Notes: a model not told the origin generated them from the letters alone. Counted from the first letter of the stretch, positions 19,818 through 29,878 are shown. The stretch is DNA of 64,000 bases from Alteromonas sp. BMJM2 (GCF_027257845.1 NZ_JAPVOT010000013.1:56719-120718); one strand, 5' to 3'. Numbers and translations: made by a program.

Positions 19818-21643
19818 TACGCTTGCTCCTGAGTATAAAAAAGAGAGCATGCTCCTTCTTCAGCGCCAGTAAGTATTGCGCGCATTCCGGCAAACATCTC
19901 GCGACCCATTCCAACATGGTGGCTCGCTAAATTAGCAGGAGCTGGTTCACGGGCTGCCAATGTTGCATCATCAACATGAAGAGTCAGTGCACCTGTTTGT
20001 GTATTGAGCTCAATCATGTCGCCTTCGTGCACTTTAGCAAGTAAACCGCCTTTATAGGCTTCTGGGGTTACATGAATAGCAGCTGGCACTTTACCTGACG
20101 CTCCAGACATACGACCGTCAGTGACTAGCGCCACTTTAAAGCCTTTATCTTGTAATACACCTAATGGAGGCGTTAAGCGATGAAGCTCTGGCATACCGAT
20201 GGCAGATGGACCTTGGAAGCGAACAACCACGATACAGTCTTGATCTAATTTACCCGCTTTAAATGCTGCGTCTAATTCGAACTGATCTTCAAATACCACT
20301 GCAGGCGCTTTCAGTGTGCAATGTGGCGTGCGTAAAGCAGACGTTTTGATTACGCCACGGCCTAAATTGCCGTCCAGTACACTTAATCCACCATCTGGTT
20401 TAAACGGTTTTTCAACCGTTGCTAGTACTTCTTTATCAAGTGATTCAGTTGGTCCGTCGCGCCACTCTAGCTCACCGTCGACAAGTTTTGGCTCTTTGGT
20501 ATAAAAGTCTAAGCCTTCACCACAAATTGTCTTGACGTCGTTGTGAAGTAAACCTGCATCGAGCAACTGCTTCATGAGTAATGACATACCGCCAGCAGCT
20601 ACAAAGTGGTTGATATCGGCTGAACCGTTAGGGTAAATACGCGTCATTAACGGCACTGCGTTTGAAATATCTGAGAAGTCATCCCAATTAACGATATAGC
20701 CAGCTGAGCGGGCCACAGCAATCAGGTGCATGGTGTGGTTTGTTGAGCCGCCTGTTGCTAACAAGCCAACTAAACCATTAACAATAGCTTTGGCATCTAC
20801 AATATGGCCAATTGGCGTATAGTTATCACCTAAATCAGTTAAACGAGTTGCTTGCACTGCAGCGGCTTTGGTTAGCGCTTCACGTAAAGGCGTACCCGGA
20901 TTAACAAATGAAGAGCCCGGTAAATGCAGCCCCATCATTTCTACCACAAGCTGGTTAGAGTTTGCTGTTCCGTAGAACGTACACGTTCCTGCCGAGTGGT
21001 AAGACTGTGATTCAGCTTCTAACAGCGCGTCACGGCCCACTTTACCTTCGGCGAATTCTTGGCGAACTCGTGCTTTTTCTTTATTCGGCAACCCAGAAGG
21101 CATTGGTCCTGCAGGAACGAATACCGTTGGTAGGTGGCCGAAGGTTAATGCGCCCATCAGTAGCCCAGGTACAATTTTGTCACAAATACCCAGCATTATG
21201 GCACTATCGAACATATTATGAGAAAGCGCTATTGCTGCACCTTGTGCAATGTTGTCACGGCTCATTAGGCTCAGGTCCATACCAGACTGACCTTGAGTTA
21301 CACCGTCACACATAGCAGGCACACCACCGGCGAACTGGGCCACACTGCCCACTTCTTTTATCGCTTCTTTGATAATAGCGGGATAAGACTCGTAAGGCTG
21401 ATGCGCTGAAAGCATGTCGTTGTATGAAGATATAATAGCGACGTTTGCTTTCGTCATCGAACGCAAATCGCCCTTCTCTTCCGTGCCGCATGCGGCAAAA
21501 CCGTGGGCAAGGTTACCGCAAGATAACACACCGCGATGTGGGCCTTGACGACGAGCCTTTTCGATTTTCTCTAAATACGCTTTTCGCGTTTCTTTGCTAC
21601 GCTCAATAATACGTTGCGTGACTTCGGCAATTTTTGGGTTCAT
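19817..21643 (-). CDS. edd: 6-phosphogluconate dehydratase
   Basis: Edd converts 6-phosphogluconate to KDPG and is the committed step of the Entner-Doudoroff path. The 608-residue protein is full length for the IlvD/Edd family. The Fe-S ligand region is visible as [11 protein letters not shown] near residue 50, CDGVTQGQ near residue 112 and GICDKIVPG near residue 152; the C-terminal [14 protein letters not shown] signature is also present. It starts 10 bp after the pgl stop and overlaps glk by one base. Confidence 0.97.
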   Translation of the reverse strand: MNPKIAEVTQRIIERSKETRKAYLEKIEKARRQGPHRGVLSCGNLAHGFAACGTEEKGDLRSMTKANVAIISSYNDMLSAHQPYESYPAIIKEAIKEVGSVAQFAGGVPAMCDGVTQGQSGMDLSLMSRDNIAQGAAIALSHNMFDSAIMLGICDKIVPGLLMGALTFGHLPTVFVPAGPMPSGLPNKEKARVRQEFAEGKVGRDALLEAESQSYHSAGTCTFYGTANSNQLVVEMMGLHLPGSSFVNPGTPLREALTKAAAVQATRLTDLGDNYTPIGHIVDAKAIVNGLVGLLATGGSTNHTMHLIAVARSAGYIVNWDDFSDISNAVPLMTRIYPNGSADINHFVAAGGMSLLMKQLLDAGLLHNDVKTICGEGLDFYTKEPKLVDGELEWRDGPTESLDKEVLATVEKPFKPDGGLSVLDGNLGRGVIKTSALRTPHCTLKAPAVVFEDQFELDAAFKAGKLDQDCIVVVRFQGPSAIGMPELHRLTPPLGVLQDKGFKVALVTDGRMSGASGKVPAAIHVTPEAYKGGLLAKVHEGDMIELNTQTGALTLHVDDATLAAREPAPANLASHHVGMGREMFAGMRAILTGAEEGACSLFYTQEQA

Positions 21644-21653
21644 TTGTTGTCTC

Positions 21654-22346
21654 CTATGGCGCCCACATCAAGGTAACCGGCGCTCTATTAACAACGGCTG
21701 TGATGGGCTTTTGCGCTTCGGTGGCGTTCTCGATAGCATCGAGCAACACTTGTTTTTTCTTCTCGCCCGTAAGGTGCAAGAATATATTTCGGCTGTTAAG
21801 TAAAGCGGGCAGCGTAAGTGAAATACGTTGATGAGGTGCTGTTGTAGGTTGAACAGCGATGCACGTTCGCCCACTGCTCATATCAAGGCCGTCATTAACC
21901 TGTTCTGAACAGGGGAAAAGCGATGCAGTATGACCATCTTCTCCCATACCCAAAATAAGTGCATCGAAAGGCTGAGACATACTGGCTAAATTGCGCTCAG
22001 CAACATTCACACCTTCGTTTGCATCTTCTACATCACTTTTTAATTCTACAAAGCGTGCAGTTGCAGCCTTATTTTGAATAAGGTTATTTTTTACTAAACT
22101 GGTATTACTGGCGTCGTGGTCTTCATTTACCCAACGTTCGTCAGCGAGAGTAACGTCTACTTTATCCCACTCAAGGTCGGTGTCGCTCAACTGCTTGAAC
22201 AACGCTAACGGCGTGCGACCACCGCTAACAATAAGCGACGCACGGCCACGGGTTTTAATACCTGTTTTAAGGATACTAACTAAATCTTCAGCAAACGCGC
22301 TGGTAAGCGCGTCTGGGTTGTCGAATGATAATGTAGTGAGTGCCAT
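21654..22346 (-). CDS. pgl: 6-phosphogluconolactonase
   Basis: Pgl hydrolyses 6-phosphogluconolactone to 6-phosphogluconate. The 230-residue protein is of the DevB/SOL type: VSGGRTP near residue 40, LADERWV near residue 66, and [13 protein letters not shown] near residue 132, which carries the catalytic His region. Only one base separates it from the zwf stop, so the two are coupled. It is cytoplasmic. Confidence 0.95.
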   Translation of the reverse strand: MALTTLSFDNPDALTSAFAEDLVSILKTGIKTRGRASLIVSGGRTPLALFKQLSDTDLEWDKVDVTLADERWVNEDHDASNTSLVKNNLIQNKAATARFVELKSDVEDANEGVNVAERNLASMSQPFDALILGMGEDGHTASLFPCSEQVNDGLDMSSGRTCIAVQPTTAPHQRISLTLPALLNSRNIFLHLTGEKKKQVLLDAIENATEAQKPITAVVNRAPVTLMWAP

Positions 22347-22347
22347 A

Positions 22348-23841
22348 TTATTTCTTCTTTACCGTTTTGCTTTCGTACCAGCTGCGATTTTCACGCGCTA
22401 ACAGACCAATGGAGTCTACTGGGCCCCAGGTACCTGCCTGATAAGGCTCTGGAGGCTCATTTGATGACTTCCACGCATCGAGTATTGAATCGACCCACGT
22501 CCACGCTTGCTCAATTTCATCGCGACGAACAAACAGCGCCTGATTACCCAGCATAACTTCTAGCAATAGCTTTTCGTAGGCATCGGGAATGCGCTCATCT
22601 GCAAACGCTTCTGAAAAGCTTAGGTTAAGCTTCGACTTTTGAAGGTCCATAGAGCCCGAGTTAGTCAAACCCGGCACTTTGTTCATTACGGTAATTTCTA
22701 CGCCTTCATCTGGCTGTAGACGGATGACTAATTTATTCGGAGGTAAGTTCTTGAAGCTGTCGCCGAACAAGTTGTGAGGCTGTCGCTTGAAGTAAATAAC
22801 AACTTCACTCACCTTATTTGGCATGCGCTTACCAGTGCGCAAATAAAATGGAACACCTGCCCAGCGCCAGTTATCTATTTCAGCTTTGATAGCAACAAAC
22901 GTTTCAGTTTTACTTTGGGTGTTGGCATCATCTTCTTCAAGGTATCCAGGTACTTCTTCACCTTTCACAAAACCGGATGTGTACTGACCGCGAACAATAC
23001 TCTCACTGATGTTAGTGGCATTGATCGGACGAAGCGCCTTAAGCACCTTAAGTTTTTCGTCACGAATGCTGTCTGCGTCTAGTGTTGTTGGTGGCTCCAT
23101 GGCCACTAGGCTCAATATCTGCAACAAATGATTTTGCACCATATCACGCATTTGACCGGCGTCATCAAAGTAACCCCAGCGGCCTTCAATGCCTACGGAT
23201 TCAGCCACTGAGATTTGAACATGGTCAATACAGTTGTGATCCCAGTTTGTCGCAAATATCGAATTGGCGAAACGCAGAGACACAAGGTTTAATACCGTTT
23301 CTTTACCTAGATAGTGGTCAATACGATAAATTTGCTTTTCATCAAAGTACTCAGCAACTTGTTCGTTGATAACTTTTGACGACTCAAGATCATGGCCAAT
23401 GGGCTTTTCAAGCACAACGCGTACGCTTGAATCAATAATTTTGCAGCTGTGCAAACCACGACAAATATCACCATAAATAGCAGGCGGTGTTGCTAAATAA
23501 CACACCATGGTACGAGATGGGTCTACATGGTCGTCTAGCACACAGTAGCTGTCGACATTTTTCATATCAACACACGCGTAATGAAGGCGAGCGCGCATTC
23601 TTTCCCATGTCGCTTCACACAGCTCTTTTTCGCCAAACTTGACTAAGTTTGTATGCACTTCTTCAATGTAATCTTCCAAAGACATATCATGGCGAGCAAC
23701 ACCCACAATAGTGGTTTCAGGGTGCATTAGATTTGCTTTCTCAAGCTGATAAAGTGATGGCAACAGCTTGCGTCGTGAAAGATCCCCAAGTGTACCGAAG
23801 AGTACAAAATCACAGGGTTCGTAGGAATTATCCATTACCAT
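22348..23841 (-). CDS. zwf: Glucose-6-phosphate 1-dehydrogenase
   Basis: Zwf oxidises glucose-6-phosphate with NAD(P)+ and opens both the pentose phosphate and ED routes. The 497-residue protein has the nucleotide-binding LFGTLGDLSRRKL near residue 14 and the catalytic RIDHYLGKETV near residue 173. The GTLGDLS form replaces the usual GASGDL. The ATG at 23841 has AGGTC upstream; a second ATG two codons later is also possible. It is the first gene of zwf-pgl-edd-glk-eda and faces hexR across 283 bp containing two HexR-like operators. Confidence 0.97.
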   Translation of the reverse strand: MVMDNSYEPCDFVLFGTLGDLSRRKLLPSLYQLEKANLMHPETTIVGVARHDMSLEDYIEEVHTNLVKFGEKELCEATWERMRARLHYACVDMKNVDSYCVLDDHVDPSRTMVCYLATPPAIYGDICRGLHSCKIIDSSVRVVLEKPIGHDLESSKVINEQVAEYFDEKQIYRIDHYLGKETVLNLVSLRFANSIFATNWDHNCIDHVQISVAESVGIEGRWGYFDDAGQMRDMVQNHLLQILSLVAMEPPTTLDADSIRDEKLKVLKALRPINATNISESIVRGQYTSGFVKGEEVPGYLEEDDANTQSKTETFVAIKAEIDNWRWAGVPFYLRTGKRMPNKVSEVVIYFKRQPHNLFGDSFKNLPPNKLVIRLQPDEGVEITVMNKVPGLTNSGSMDLQKSKLNLSFSEAFADERIPDAYEKLLLEVMLGNQALFVRRDEIEQAWTWVDSILDAWKSSNEPPEPYQAGTWGPVDSIGLLARENRSWYESKTVKKK

Positions 23842-23933
23842 ATTCGTCGACCTTTTAAATGTGGTTTTAAGTGCCGTGTTGGTTCTTTATTTACAACACT
23901 GACGACTATTATTACCGTATAGTTAACACCAAA

Positions 23934-23948
23934 TGTAGTAAAATTACA
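23934..23948. promoter_or_regulatory. HexR operator in front of zwf
   Basis: TGTAGTAAAATTACA is a near-perfect match to the known proteobacterial HexR palindrome (TGTARTAAAATTACA). It lies 93 bp upstream of the zwf start. HexR binding is relieved by KDPG, so the site links ED flux to operon expression. Confidence 0.88.
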
Positions 23949-24028
23949 ACTTCTACAAACTATACGATGAGATTCTTTACTTTTCGATGATATAGACCCC
24001 TGTCTATTACCATTTACAGTACAAAAAA

Positions 24029-24043
24029 TGTTAAAAAATTACA
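24029..24043. promoter_or_regulatory. Second HexR-like operator in front of hexR
   Basis: TGTTAAAAAATTACA matches the HexR palindrome TGTAATAAAATTACA at 13 of 15 positions and lies 82 bp upstream of the hexR start. It would allow autoregulation, or cooperative binding with the zwf-proximal site 95 bp away. Confidence 0.6.
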
Positions 24044-24124
24044 TTTTTCTTGTCACAGCTTTCACATTGGGTACTATTAAGGTGTACCTTACAATAAACC
24101 GAGCCAATTACTTGCCGTATCTGT

Positions 24125-24976
24125 ATGAACATTTTAGAAAAAATAACTCAAAACAAAGCTGCGTTTAGCAAATCAGAAAAGAAAGTTGCTGAGATTATAC
24201 TTGCTAATCCTCAAACTGCCATCCATTCAAGTATAGCAACCTTAGCTAAAATGTCGGATGTCAGCGAGCCAACTGTGAATCGATTTTGCCGCAGACTAGA
24301 TACTAAAGGCTTTCCGGACTTTAAACTCCATTTGGCGCAAAGTCTCGCAAACGGCACGCCTTACGTGAACCGTCATGTTGACGAGAACGACAGCCCAGAC
24401 GAATACACCAACAAAATCTTTGAATCGACAATGGCTTCGTTGGAAGTAGCGAGACAGTCGATTGATGTCAATGTGGTCAATCGGGTTGTTGATTTACTTA
24501 CTCAAGCACAGAAGATTTCTTTCTTTGGTCTTGGTGCATCGGCCTCTGTAGCTCACGATGCGTTAAACAAGTTTTTCAGGTTTAACGTGCCCGTTGTTTA
24601 CTTTGAAGATATTTTGATGCAACGCATGAGCTGTATGAATTGCTCTGCTGGTGACGTTGTGGTGTTGATAAGTCACACAGGTCGAACCAAAAGCTTAGTG
24701 GAAATTGCGCAGATATCGCGAATGAACGACGCCACCGTTGTTGGCATAACATCAGCTGATAGCCCACTGGCGCAGGAGTGCAGCTACGTATTATCGCTAG
24801 AAGTACCTGAAGATACCGACATGTACATGCCGATGGCATCGCGCATTGCACAGCTGACCCTTATCGATGTACTTGCTACCGGATTCACGCTTCGCCGTGG
24901 TAATAAATTCAGAGAAAATCTAAAACGGGTGAAAGATACATTGCGTGGGTCTCGTTACGATAAAAGAGATGGCTAA
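24125..24976 (+). CDS. hexR: Central-carbon transcriptional regulator HexR (RpiR family)
   Basis: This 283-residue regulator has an N-terminal HTH_6 domain (about 1-77, with the recognition region MSDVSEPTVNRFCRRL) and a C-terminal SIS sugar-phosphate-binding domain (about 125-255, with FFGLGASASVAHDA and SHTGRTKS). HexR controls zwf, edd, eda, pykA and gapA in many gammaproteobacteria and responds to KDPG. Here it is divergent from the zwf operon and upstream of pykA, and clear operators precede both. The ribosome site is weak. Confidence 0.96.
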   Translation: MNILEKITQNKAAFSKSEKKVAEIILANPQTAIHSSIATLAKMSDVSEPTVNRFCRRLDTKGFPDFKLHLAQSLANGTPYVNRHVDENDSPDEYTNKIFESTMASLEVARQSIDVNVVNRVVDLLTQAQKISFFGLGASASVAHDALNKFFRFNVPVVYFEDILMQRMSCMNCSAGDVVVLISHTGRTKSLVEIAQISRMNDATVVGITSADSPLAQECSYVLSLEVPEDTDMYMPMASRIAQLTLIDVLATGFTLRRGNKFRENLKRVKDTLRGSRYDKRDG

Positions 24977-25001
24977 GGGTTACATCCCTTTCTTCTCTCT
25001 T
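24975..25001 (+). terminator. Possible terminator after hexR
   Basis: A short AAGGG / CCCTT stem beginning in the hexR stop codon is followed by a pyrimidine-rich stretch ending in a T run. The stem is only 5 bp, so this is a weak call. Confidence 0.35.
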
Positions 25002-25047
25002 TTTTCTATTAATTATTTTCCATGCCCTTCTCTTTTACTTATACATG

Positions 25048-25073
25048 ACTGACGCTTGCGTGTAAGCGTCAGT
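25048..25073. other. Perfect hairpin in the hexR-pykA intergenic region
   Basis: A perfect 10-bp stem, ACTGACGCTT / AAGCGTCAGT, with a 6-base loop. No T run follows on either strand, so it is not a standard intrinsic terminator; it could be an RNA-stabilising structure or a protein site. The remaining 325 bp between hexR and pykA holds the HexR site at 25208 and no gene. Confidence 0.5.
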
Positions 25074-25207
25074 ATCCTATACTCAAACGTTACCGCGATT
25101 ATTAATCTGTTTCTCGCAAAATAGAGGAAAGTTAACGACAACTGGTCAAGCCAGTGGTGAGTTTTTCTTTCTTTCATTCACATTTTTGTCAAAATACTCT
25201 ACTATTC

Positions 25208-25222
25208 TGTAATAAAATTACG
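25208..25222. promoter_or_regulatory. HexR operator in front of pykA
   Basis: TGTAATAAAATTACG matches the HexR palindrome at 14 of 15 positions and lies 80 bp upstream of the pykA start. pykA is a known HexR target in Shewanella and relatives. Confidence 0.85.
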
Positions 25223-25301
25223 TAAAGCGATTACAGCTCTCATTGAGTTAAAGGATCAGCTTTACCCATCTTTTCTATAAAAGAAGCAGCGACGGAATCC
25301 C

Positions 25302-26738
25302 ATGACCAGAAGAACCAAAATTCTTGCCACATTAGGCCCCTCAACCGATTCACTTGAAAAAATTAAAGAACTTATTGCTGCCGGAGCAAACACGGTTCGC
25401 ATGAATTTTTCTCACGGACAGGCAGAAGACCACATTGAGCGTGCAAAACGTGTTCGTGAAGCGGCGAGAAGCCTGGGTAAATATGTGGCAATACTCGGTG
25501 ATTTGCAGGGACCTAAAATTCGCGTTGCCCGATTCCAAGAAGGCGCCGTCAAGTTACAGATTGGTGCAAAGTTTGTACTAGACGCTGAACTTGAGCGAGA
25601 TGAAGGCACAGTTGACCACGTAGGCATAGATTATAAAGCACTACCTGATGATGTGTCTGCTGGCGATATTCTATTACTGGACGATGGACGCATACAGTTA
25701 AAGGTAACGGGTGTAGAAGGTCGAAAGGTAATTACGGAAGTTACCGTTGGCGGCAAGCTGTCTAATAATAAAGGCATTAACCGCCAGGGCGGTGGTTTGT
25801 CAGCTGAGGCCTTAACAGAAAAAGATAAGCAAGATATAAAAACGGCAGCGCTCATTGGAGTAGACTACCTTGCAGTGTCGTTCCCACGCAGCGGCGCCGA
25901 TCTTAATTACGCTCGTGAGCTTGCTGAAGCAGCTGGCTGCTATGCAAAAATTTGCGCAAAAGTAGAGCGCGCAGAAACCGTTGCGACTGACGATGCCATT
26001 ACCGATATTATTAGCGCCTCTGACGCGGTCATGGTCGCCCGTGGGGATTTGGGTGTTGAAATAGGCGATGCCGAGCTTGTTGGCGTTCAAAAGAAACTTA
26101 TCGCTCGCTCACGTCAGCTTAATAAAGTGGTTATCACAGCAACTCAAATGATGGAGTCTATGATTGATAGCCCTATGCCTACTCGTGCAGAAGTGATGGA
26201 TGTGGCTAACGCCGTATTAGATGGTACTGATGCAGTTATGCTATCTGCTGAGACAGCGGCGGGAAGCTTTCCGATTGAGACGGTTCAAGCTATGGCACGT
26301 GTTTGCGAGGGTGCAGAAACTCATCCTAGCGTAAAAATTTCCAAGCATCGCATGGACCAACAATTTTCATCTACCAGTGAGTCTATAGCGCTATCTGCGG
26401 TTTATGCTGCGAATCACTTGCCAAGCGTAAAAGCAATTGTAGGATTGACAGAAAGCGGAACCACGCCGAAATTAATGTCTCGAATTACAACATCACTGCC
26501 AATTATCGCCATGTCGCGTCATGAGAGTACGCTCAATGCAATGGCACTTTATCGGGGTGTTAAACCGGTGTTCTTCGACTCATCAAACAGTGAGCCAGGC
26601 AAGCTTAAGTACGACGTGGTTACTTGTTTGAAAGAAAAAGGGTTAGTGGAGAGCGGTGATAGTATTATCTTAACCTACGGCGATGAAATGGAAAAAGTTG
26701 GTGCGACTAATACGCTTAAAATTGTAGATGTTGAATAA
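25302..26738 (+). CDS. pykA: Pyruvate kinase (type II, PykA)
   Basis: Pyruvate kinase transfers phosphate from phosphoenolpyruvate to ADP. The 478-residue protein is full length: [13 protein letters not shown] at the N-terminus, MNFSHG near residue 34, the K+/Mg2+ region CAKVERAE near residue 218, [12 protein letters not shown] near residue 244, and TQMMESMI near residue 282. Its position after hexR and the lack of a long N-terminus fit PykA rather than PykF. It is expressed from its own HexR-controlled promoter region and ends before a clear terminator. Confidence 0.96.
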   Translation: MTRRTKILATLGPSTDSLEKIKELIAAGANTVRMNFSHGQAEDHIERAKRVREAARSLGKYVAILGDLQGPKIRVARFQEGAVKLQIGAKFVLDAELERDEGTVDHVGIDYKALPDDVSAGDILLLDDGRIQLKVTGVEGRKVITEVTVGGKLSNNKGINRQGGGLSAEALTEKDKQDIKTAALIGVDYLAVSFPRSGADLNYARELAEAAGCYAKICAKVERAETVATDDAITDIISASDAVMVARGDLGVEIGDAELVGVQKKLIARSRQLNKVVITATQMMESMIDSPMPTRAEVMDVANAVLDGTDAVMLSAETAAGSFPIETVQAMARVCEGAETHPSVKISKHRMDQQFSSTSESIALSAVYAANHLPSVKAIVGLTESGTTPKLMSRITTSLPIIAMSRHESTLNAMALYRGVKPVFFDSSNSEPGKLKYDVVTCLKEKGLVESGDSIILTYGDEMEKVGATNTLKIVDVE

Positions 26739-26823
26739 CTAGATAGGCTAACTCTAGAAAAAAGCTTAACGCCCACTACATATAAGCGATGTTAAGAAAT
26801 AGGCATTGAATGAGTTTTTAGCG

Positions 26824-26847
26824 AAATAGCTAAATAGCTAAATAGCT
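26824..26847. repeat. Three tandem copies of an 8-bp unit
   Basis: AAATAGCT is repeated three times without change just upstream of the pykA terminator. It is probably simple replication slippage. Confidence 0.7.
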
Positions 26848-26852
26848 AGCAC

Positions 26853-26878
26853 AAAAAAGGGGCACAAGCCCCTTTTTT
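26853..26878. terminator. Bidirectional terminator between pykA and the BON gene
   Basis: A perfect 11-bp stem, AAAAAAGGGGC / GCCCCTTTTTT, with a 4-base loop, between two convergent genes. Confidence 0.92.
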
Positions 26879-26896
26879 GTCAATACAGCTAACTAA

Positions 26897-27517
26897 TTAG
26901 TTCATCGCTGTTTTTGTTACAACCTTGAGATTGTTTTCAACGTTCTTCACGTCAGAGGCGTTTTTCGCAATCTCTACCGCTAAGTCTTCCTCAGCATCAG
27001 AGTCTACGGTGCCCGTAAGCACAACATTACCGTCTTCAACGTCTACGTCGATGTCAAAACCTGAAATATCAGAGTCCATCAGCAAACGAGTTTTAATCAC
27101 TGTGGCGATTTTCGCATCAGTTAATTCGCTTGTACCTTCATCGACGCCGTCTTCAACGTCGTCAGACATATCTGAGGTCATTGAATCCATGTCAGAGTCT
27201 TCGATAATTGTAAGCTTATTATCTACTGACATGACGCCGTCGATATTAGCAACTAATTCTTCAGCGAGCTTTTTGTCCACTGAGTTATCGACTTTACCGG
27301 TTAAAATAACGTCTCCGTTTTTTACGTCGGTATTAATATCAAAAGAATCTAGGTTACCATTGAACAGCAGCGTAGCTTCCGCTTTGCCATCAATCCATGC
27401 GTCTTTGGCACCTTTTTCCCATGCGTTATCTGTTTGGCTATCTGAATTCATATCACCTGCAACAGCAGCAGTAGACAATGATGTAGCAACAATAATAGAT
27501 AGTATTGTACGTTTCAT
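26897..27517 (-). CDS. Periplasmic two-BON-domain protein (OsmY-like)
   Basis: The ATG at 27517 has a strong AAGGAG ribosome site and gives 206 residues with a typical signal peptide (MKRTILSIIVATS...TAAVAG). Two BON domains follow (about 45-108 and 135-203), each with the GNVVLTG or GDVILTG turn, joined by an Asp/Ser-rich linker containing DMDSMTSDMSDD. BON proteins bind membranes or phospholipid surfaces and in enterobacteria (OsmY) protect the periplasm during osmotic stress; the role here is inferred. It is monocistronic, with a long upstream non-coding region. Confidence 0.88.
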   Translation of the reverse strand: MKRTILSIIVATSLSTAAVAGDMNSDSQTDNAWEKGAKDAWIDGKAEATLLFNGNLDSFDINTDVKNGDVILTGKVDNSVDKKLAEELVANIDGVMSVDNKLTIIEDSDMDSMTSDMSDDVEDGVDEGTSELTDAKIATVIKTRLLMDSDISGFDIDVDVEDGNVVLTGTVDSDAEEDLAVEIAKNASDVKNVENNLKVVTKTAMN

Positions 27518-28118
27518 AACATTTCTCCTTTGTTGAAACTCACAAGAGATATAGCTAAGTTCATGCCAAAGCCGTAAGACCTTGTTATATATGCACTTGT
27601 TTAAATCCAACTAAAAATAGGAAAGATATACTTGCAAAGTTTGCGTACTTTCAAGCAATTTTTACTGATTCTCATTTAGATTAATGCTGAGTTGATAAAC
27701 TCACGCATTTATCTCAAGCGGCTTTATAAGCGCTTATATAACGAACTCAAGCGCCTATATAGCGAAGCATATCCTTCAAGATAGATGAGTGTTGGGTGTA
27801 CAGGTTGAATTTTGGAGATTGCACTGAGGTATTAGAGTTCCTAGTACATCAAGTCGCCGAAGGATCTGCTCATAGAGATAAGATGCTATCGACATTAGTC
27901 AGTATGGATATAGGGTTTATCGCAGTTGTACTGTTATGATGAACCCAGTAGAGTAATTTAACCAAACGCATTTTTTGCGGATGTTCCCACTCAAAGGGCA
28001 CGCATTTAGCATATGCGATTGTGCACTTGCACGAGTTGCATCACTTTACATAGAACAGACATAGCTTATCTTAGCCTTAAGCCTATGTGAGTCTTAAAAC
28101 GATTAATATGGATATTTA
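27518..28118. other. 600-bp non-coding region
   Basis: No convincing coding frame, tRNA or known RNA is visible. It must hold the promoters for the BON gene (minus) and the EEP gene (plus). It contains a 21-bp-spaced near-duplicate at 27727-27766, noted separately. A small RNA cannot be excluded by eye. Confidence 0.5.
27727..27766. repeat. Imperfect direct repeat, 21-bp spacing
   Basis: TAAGCGCTTATATAACGAA (27727-27745) and CAAGCGCCTATATAGCGAA (27748-27766) agree at 16 of 19 positions; a third degenerate copy (CAAGCGGCTTTATAAGCG) precedes them at 27714. The spacing is two helical turns, which would suit a protein binding one DNA face, but no regulator is known. Confidence 0.5.
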
Positions 28119-29102
28119 ATGGACATTTTTCTTGTATCACTTTCGGTATTTTTTATAGCAGTTAGCGCTGCACCTTTACTGCCATCGTCTCATTGGCTAG
28201 TAAGGGTCTGGGAATTTCCAAGGTTACAACTTGCGGTGTTAATAACTGCGGTACTTATCACCCTACTCTGCTATAACGGTCTTTCACTGCCTTTTTGGCT
28301 GCATGCTGCACTAGTCGCAGGGTTGAGCATAAGTTTACTGTATCAGGCTATTTGGATTTTTCCTTACACTGGATTTTATCGCAAAGAAGTACCCCGGGAC
28401 AGCAACCCGCAAAAGCAGCGTACGATAAGCATTCTTTCCAGTAACGTTTTTATGCCTAACAGCAATTACCAAAAACTCATCGACCATATCAACAATAAAA
28501 AGCCCGACTTTGTAGTCACCCTAGAATCAAATGAAAAGTGGGAGCGCGCACTAAAGCCTATTGAAAAAGACTATCCTTTCACGCAGTTCTGCGCTTTAGA
28601 AAATCTTTACGGTATGCATTTGTATAGCAAATATGAATTTGAAGAGCACACGCTTCGCTTTTTGGTGGAGGACGATGTCCCCTCTGTAAAGATAACTATA
28701 ATAATAGACGGTGAACGCGTTACTCTTCAGTTCCTCCACCCTAAACCTCCTAGTCCTACGGAAAATGAATACGCTCGACCAAGAGATATTGAACTAAATT
28801 TGGTAGGGCAAGAAATGGCGCAAACGCCGGGGCCTATCATCGTTGCGGGAGATTTGAATGATGTGGCATGGTCGCCAACTACACGCAAATTTAAAAAGAT
28901 AAGCGGACTTTTAGATCCAAGGGAAGGACGTGGCTTCTACAACACATTCCACGCTCACTATCCGTTAATAAAATGGCCGTTAGATCACGTCTTTCATTCT
29001 TCACATTTTGCGCTAGTAGACCTAGAGAGGCTCTCTGATATTGGCTCAGATCATTACCCGCTTTACACCGTGCTTGTACTTAAAGAAGCGAATGAAAAGT
29101 AG
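28119..29102 (+). CDS. Membrane-anchored endonuclease/exonuclease/phosphatase-family protein
   Basis: The 327-residue protein has three hydrophobic segments at the N-terminus (about 1-20, 35-52, 57-78) and then an EEP-fold domain. Conserved EEP motifs are recognisable: ILSSNVFMPN near residue 108, the metal-binding Glu in VTLESNEKW near residue 135, GDLND near residue 246, LDHVFHS near residue 291 and the terminal GSDHYPL near residue 310. EEP enzymes cleave phosphodiesters of DNA, sphingolipids or inositol phosphates. This membrane-tethered version is common in bacteria but its substrate is unknown. Confidence 0.85.
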   Translation: MDIFLVSLSVFFIAVSAAPLLPSSHWLVRVWEFPRLQLAVLITAVLITLLCYNGLSLPFWLHAALVAGLSISLLYQAIWIFPYTGFYRKEVPRDSNPQKQRTISILSSNVFMPNSNYQKLIDHINNKKPDFVVTLESNEKWERALKPIEKDYPFTQFCALENLYGMHLYSKYEFEEHTLRFLVEDDVPSVKITIIIDGERVTLQFLHPKPPSPTENEYARPRDIELNLVGQEMAQTPGPIIVAGDLNDVAWSPTTRKFKKISGLLDPREGRGFYNTFHAHYPLIKWPLDHVFHSSHFALVDLERLSDIGSDHYPLYTVLVLKEANEK

Positions 29103-29170
29103 ATCCAAAGCGGTTACAAGGATACAAGCCAAGCTCAAACCAATTCATTCAAACCAAATTGCTCGCATAC

Positions 29171-29193
29171 AAAAAAGCCCCCTATCTGGGGCT
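29171..29193 (-). terminator. Intrinsic terminator for the minus-strand membrane gene
   Basis: On the minus strand a 6-bp AGCCCC / GGGGCT stem with a 6-base loop is followed by a run of six T. It lies 90 bp after the stop of the 29282-29851 gene. Confidence 0.75.
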
Positions 29194-29281
29194 CACTCAT
29201 TACAACTGGTAAGTGAAGTAACGTTGCGCGCTGGCAGCGCTTGTGTGAAAGGGCTTATGGGAAAGCGCTCCGTTTTACATC

Positions 29282-29851
29282 TTATGACTTCGCTGAGGCC
29301 GACTTATTTGTGCACCACATAACGCTATCACACGCATCTTCTCGGCGTTTAAAATGTGCGAGTCCTACCAATTTCCCCTCTCGCGGCCACACTGCTTGTT
29401 TTAAGACTTCATTATCTTCAACAGTAAGCTGTTCACTGCGTAGCTGAATTTCTACCGCTTTTTTGTTTGGTTTTATTAATGTGGGTATCGCATCCACAAT
29501 TAATGATTTATCAACGCATATGTATTCTCGTTTAACGGGGTCGCGAACTACGCCAATAACGTTGTCATCGCTGATAATTGCAGGCCACCCCTCTGAAATT
29601 CGGCTTTGACCAAACATAATTAGCGTAAAAGCAACTAAAACAAAAAGCGTTAAACCAACAAATTGAAGGCTCAGATCTGGCGCTACAACAACGATTACCG
29701 CAACAACTGCAGCAAAAAAAATCCAGCCGCCAAACACTCTGCGCATAGCATTGGGAGAAATACCTGAAATAACGTCTACAAGGCGCAACGTTTGTTTGTC
29801 GTAATGTCGAAGTTCTACGGAAGACTGAGATGACACAGGAATAACCACCAT
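29282..29851 (-). CDS. Hypothetical membrane protein
   Basis: The ATG at 29851 is preferred over a GTG nine codons upstream, giving 189 residues. Two adjacent hydrophobic segments (about 41-57 and 62-80) form a membrane hairpin, with a short polar N-terminal part and a C-terminal soluble domain of about 105 residues. I do not recognise a family. The TM hairpin plus soluble domain resembles small membrane proteins with PH-like or DUF2244-like domains, but this is only an impression of shape. It is convergent with the EEP gene and has its own terminator. Confidence 0.6.
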   Translation of the reverse strand: MVVIPVSSQSSVELRHYDKQTLRLVDVISGISPNAMRRVFGGWIFFAAVVAVIVVVAPDLSLQFVGLTLFVLVAFTLIMFGQSRISEGWPAIISDDNVIGVVRDPVKREYICVDKSLIVDAIPTLIKPNKKAVEIQLRSEQLTVEDNEVLKQAVWPREGKLVGLAHFKRREDACDSVMWCTNKSASAKS

Positions 29852-29878
29852 CGATAAAATAAAAAAATGAAACAACAC

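Noticed and set aside
26925..27536. Plus-strand frame of 203 codons
   Set aside because: It is the antisense of the BON gene; the Ser/Thr-rich composition mirrors the Asp/Val codons of the real protein.
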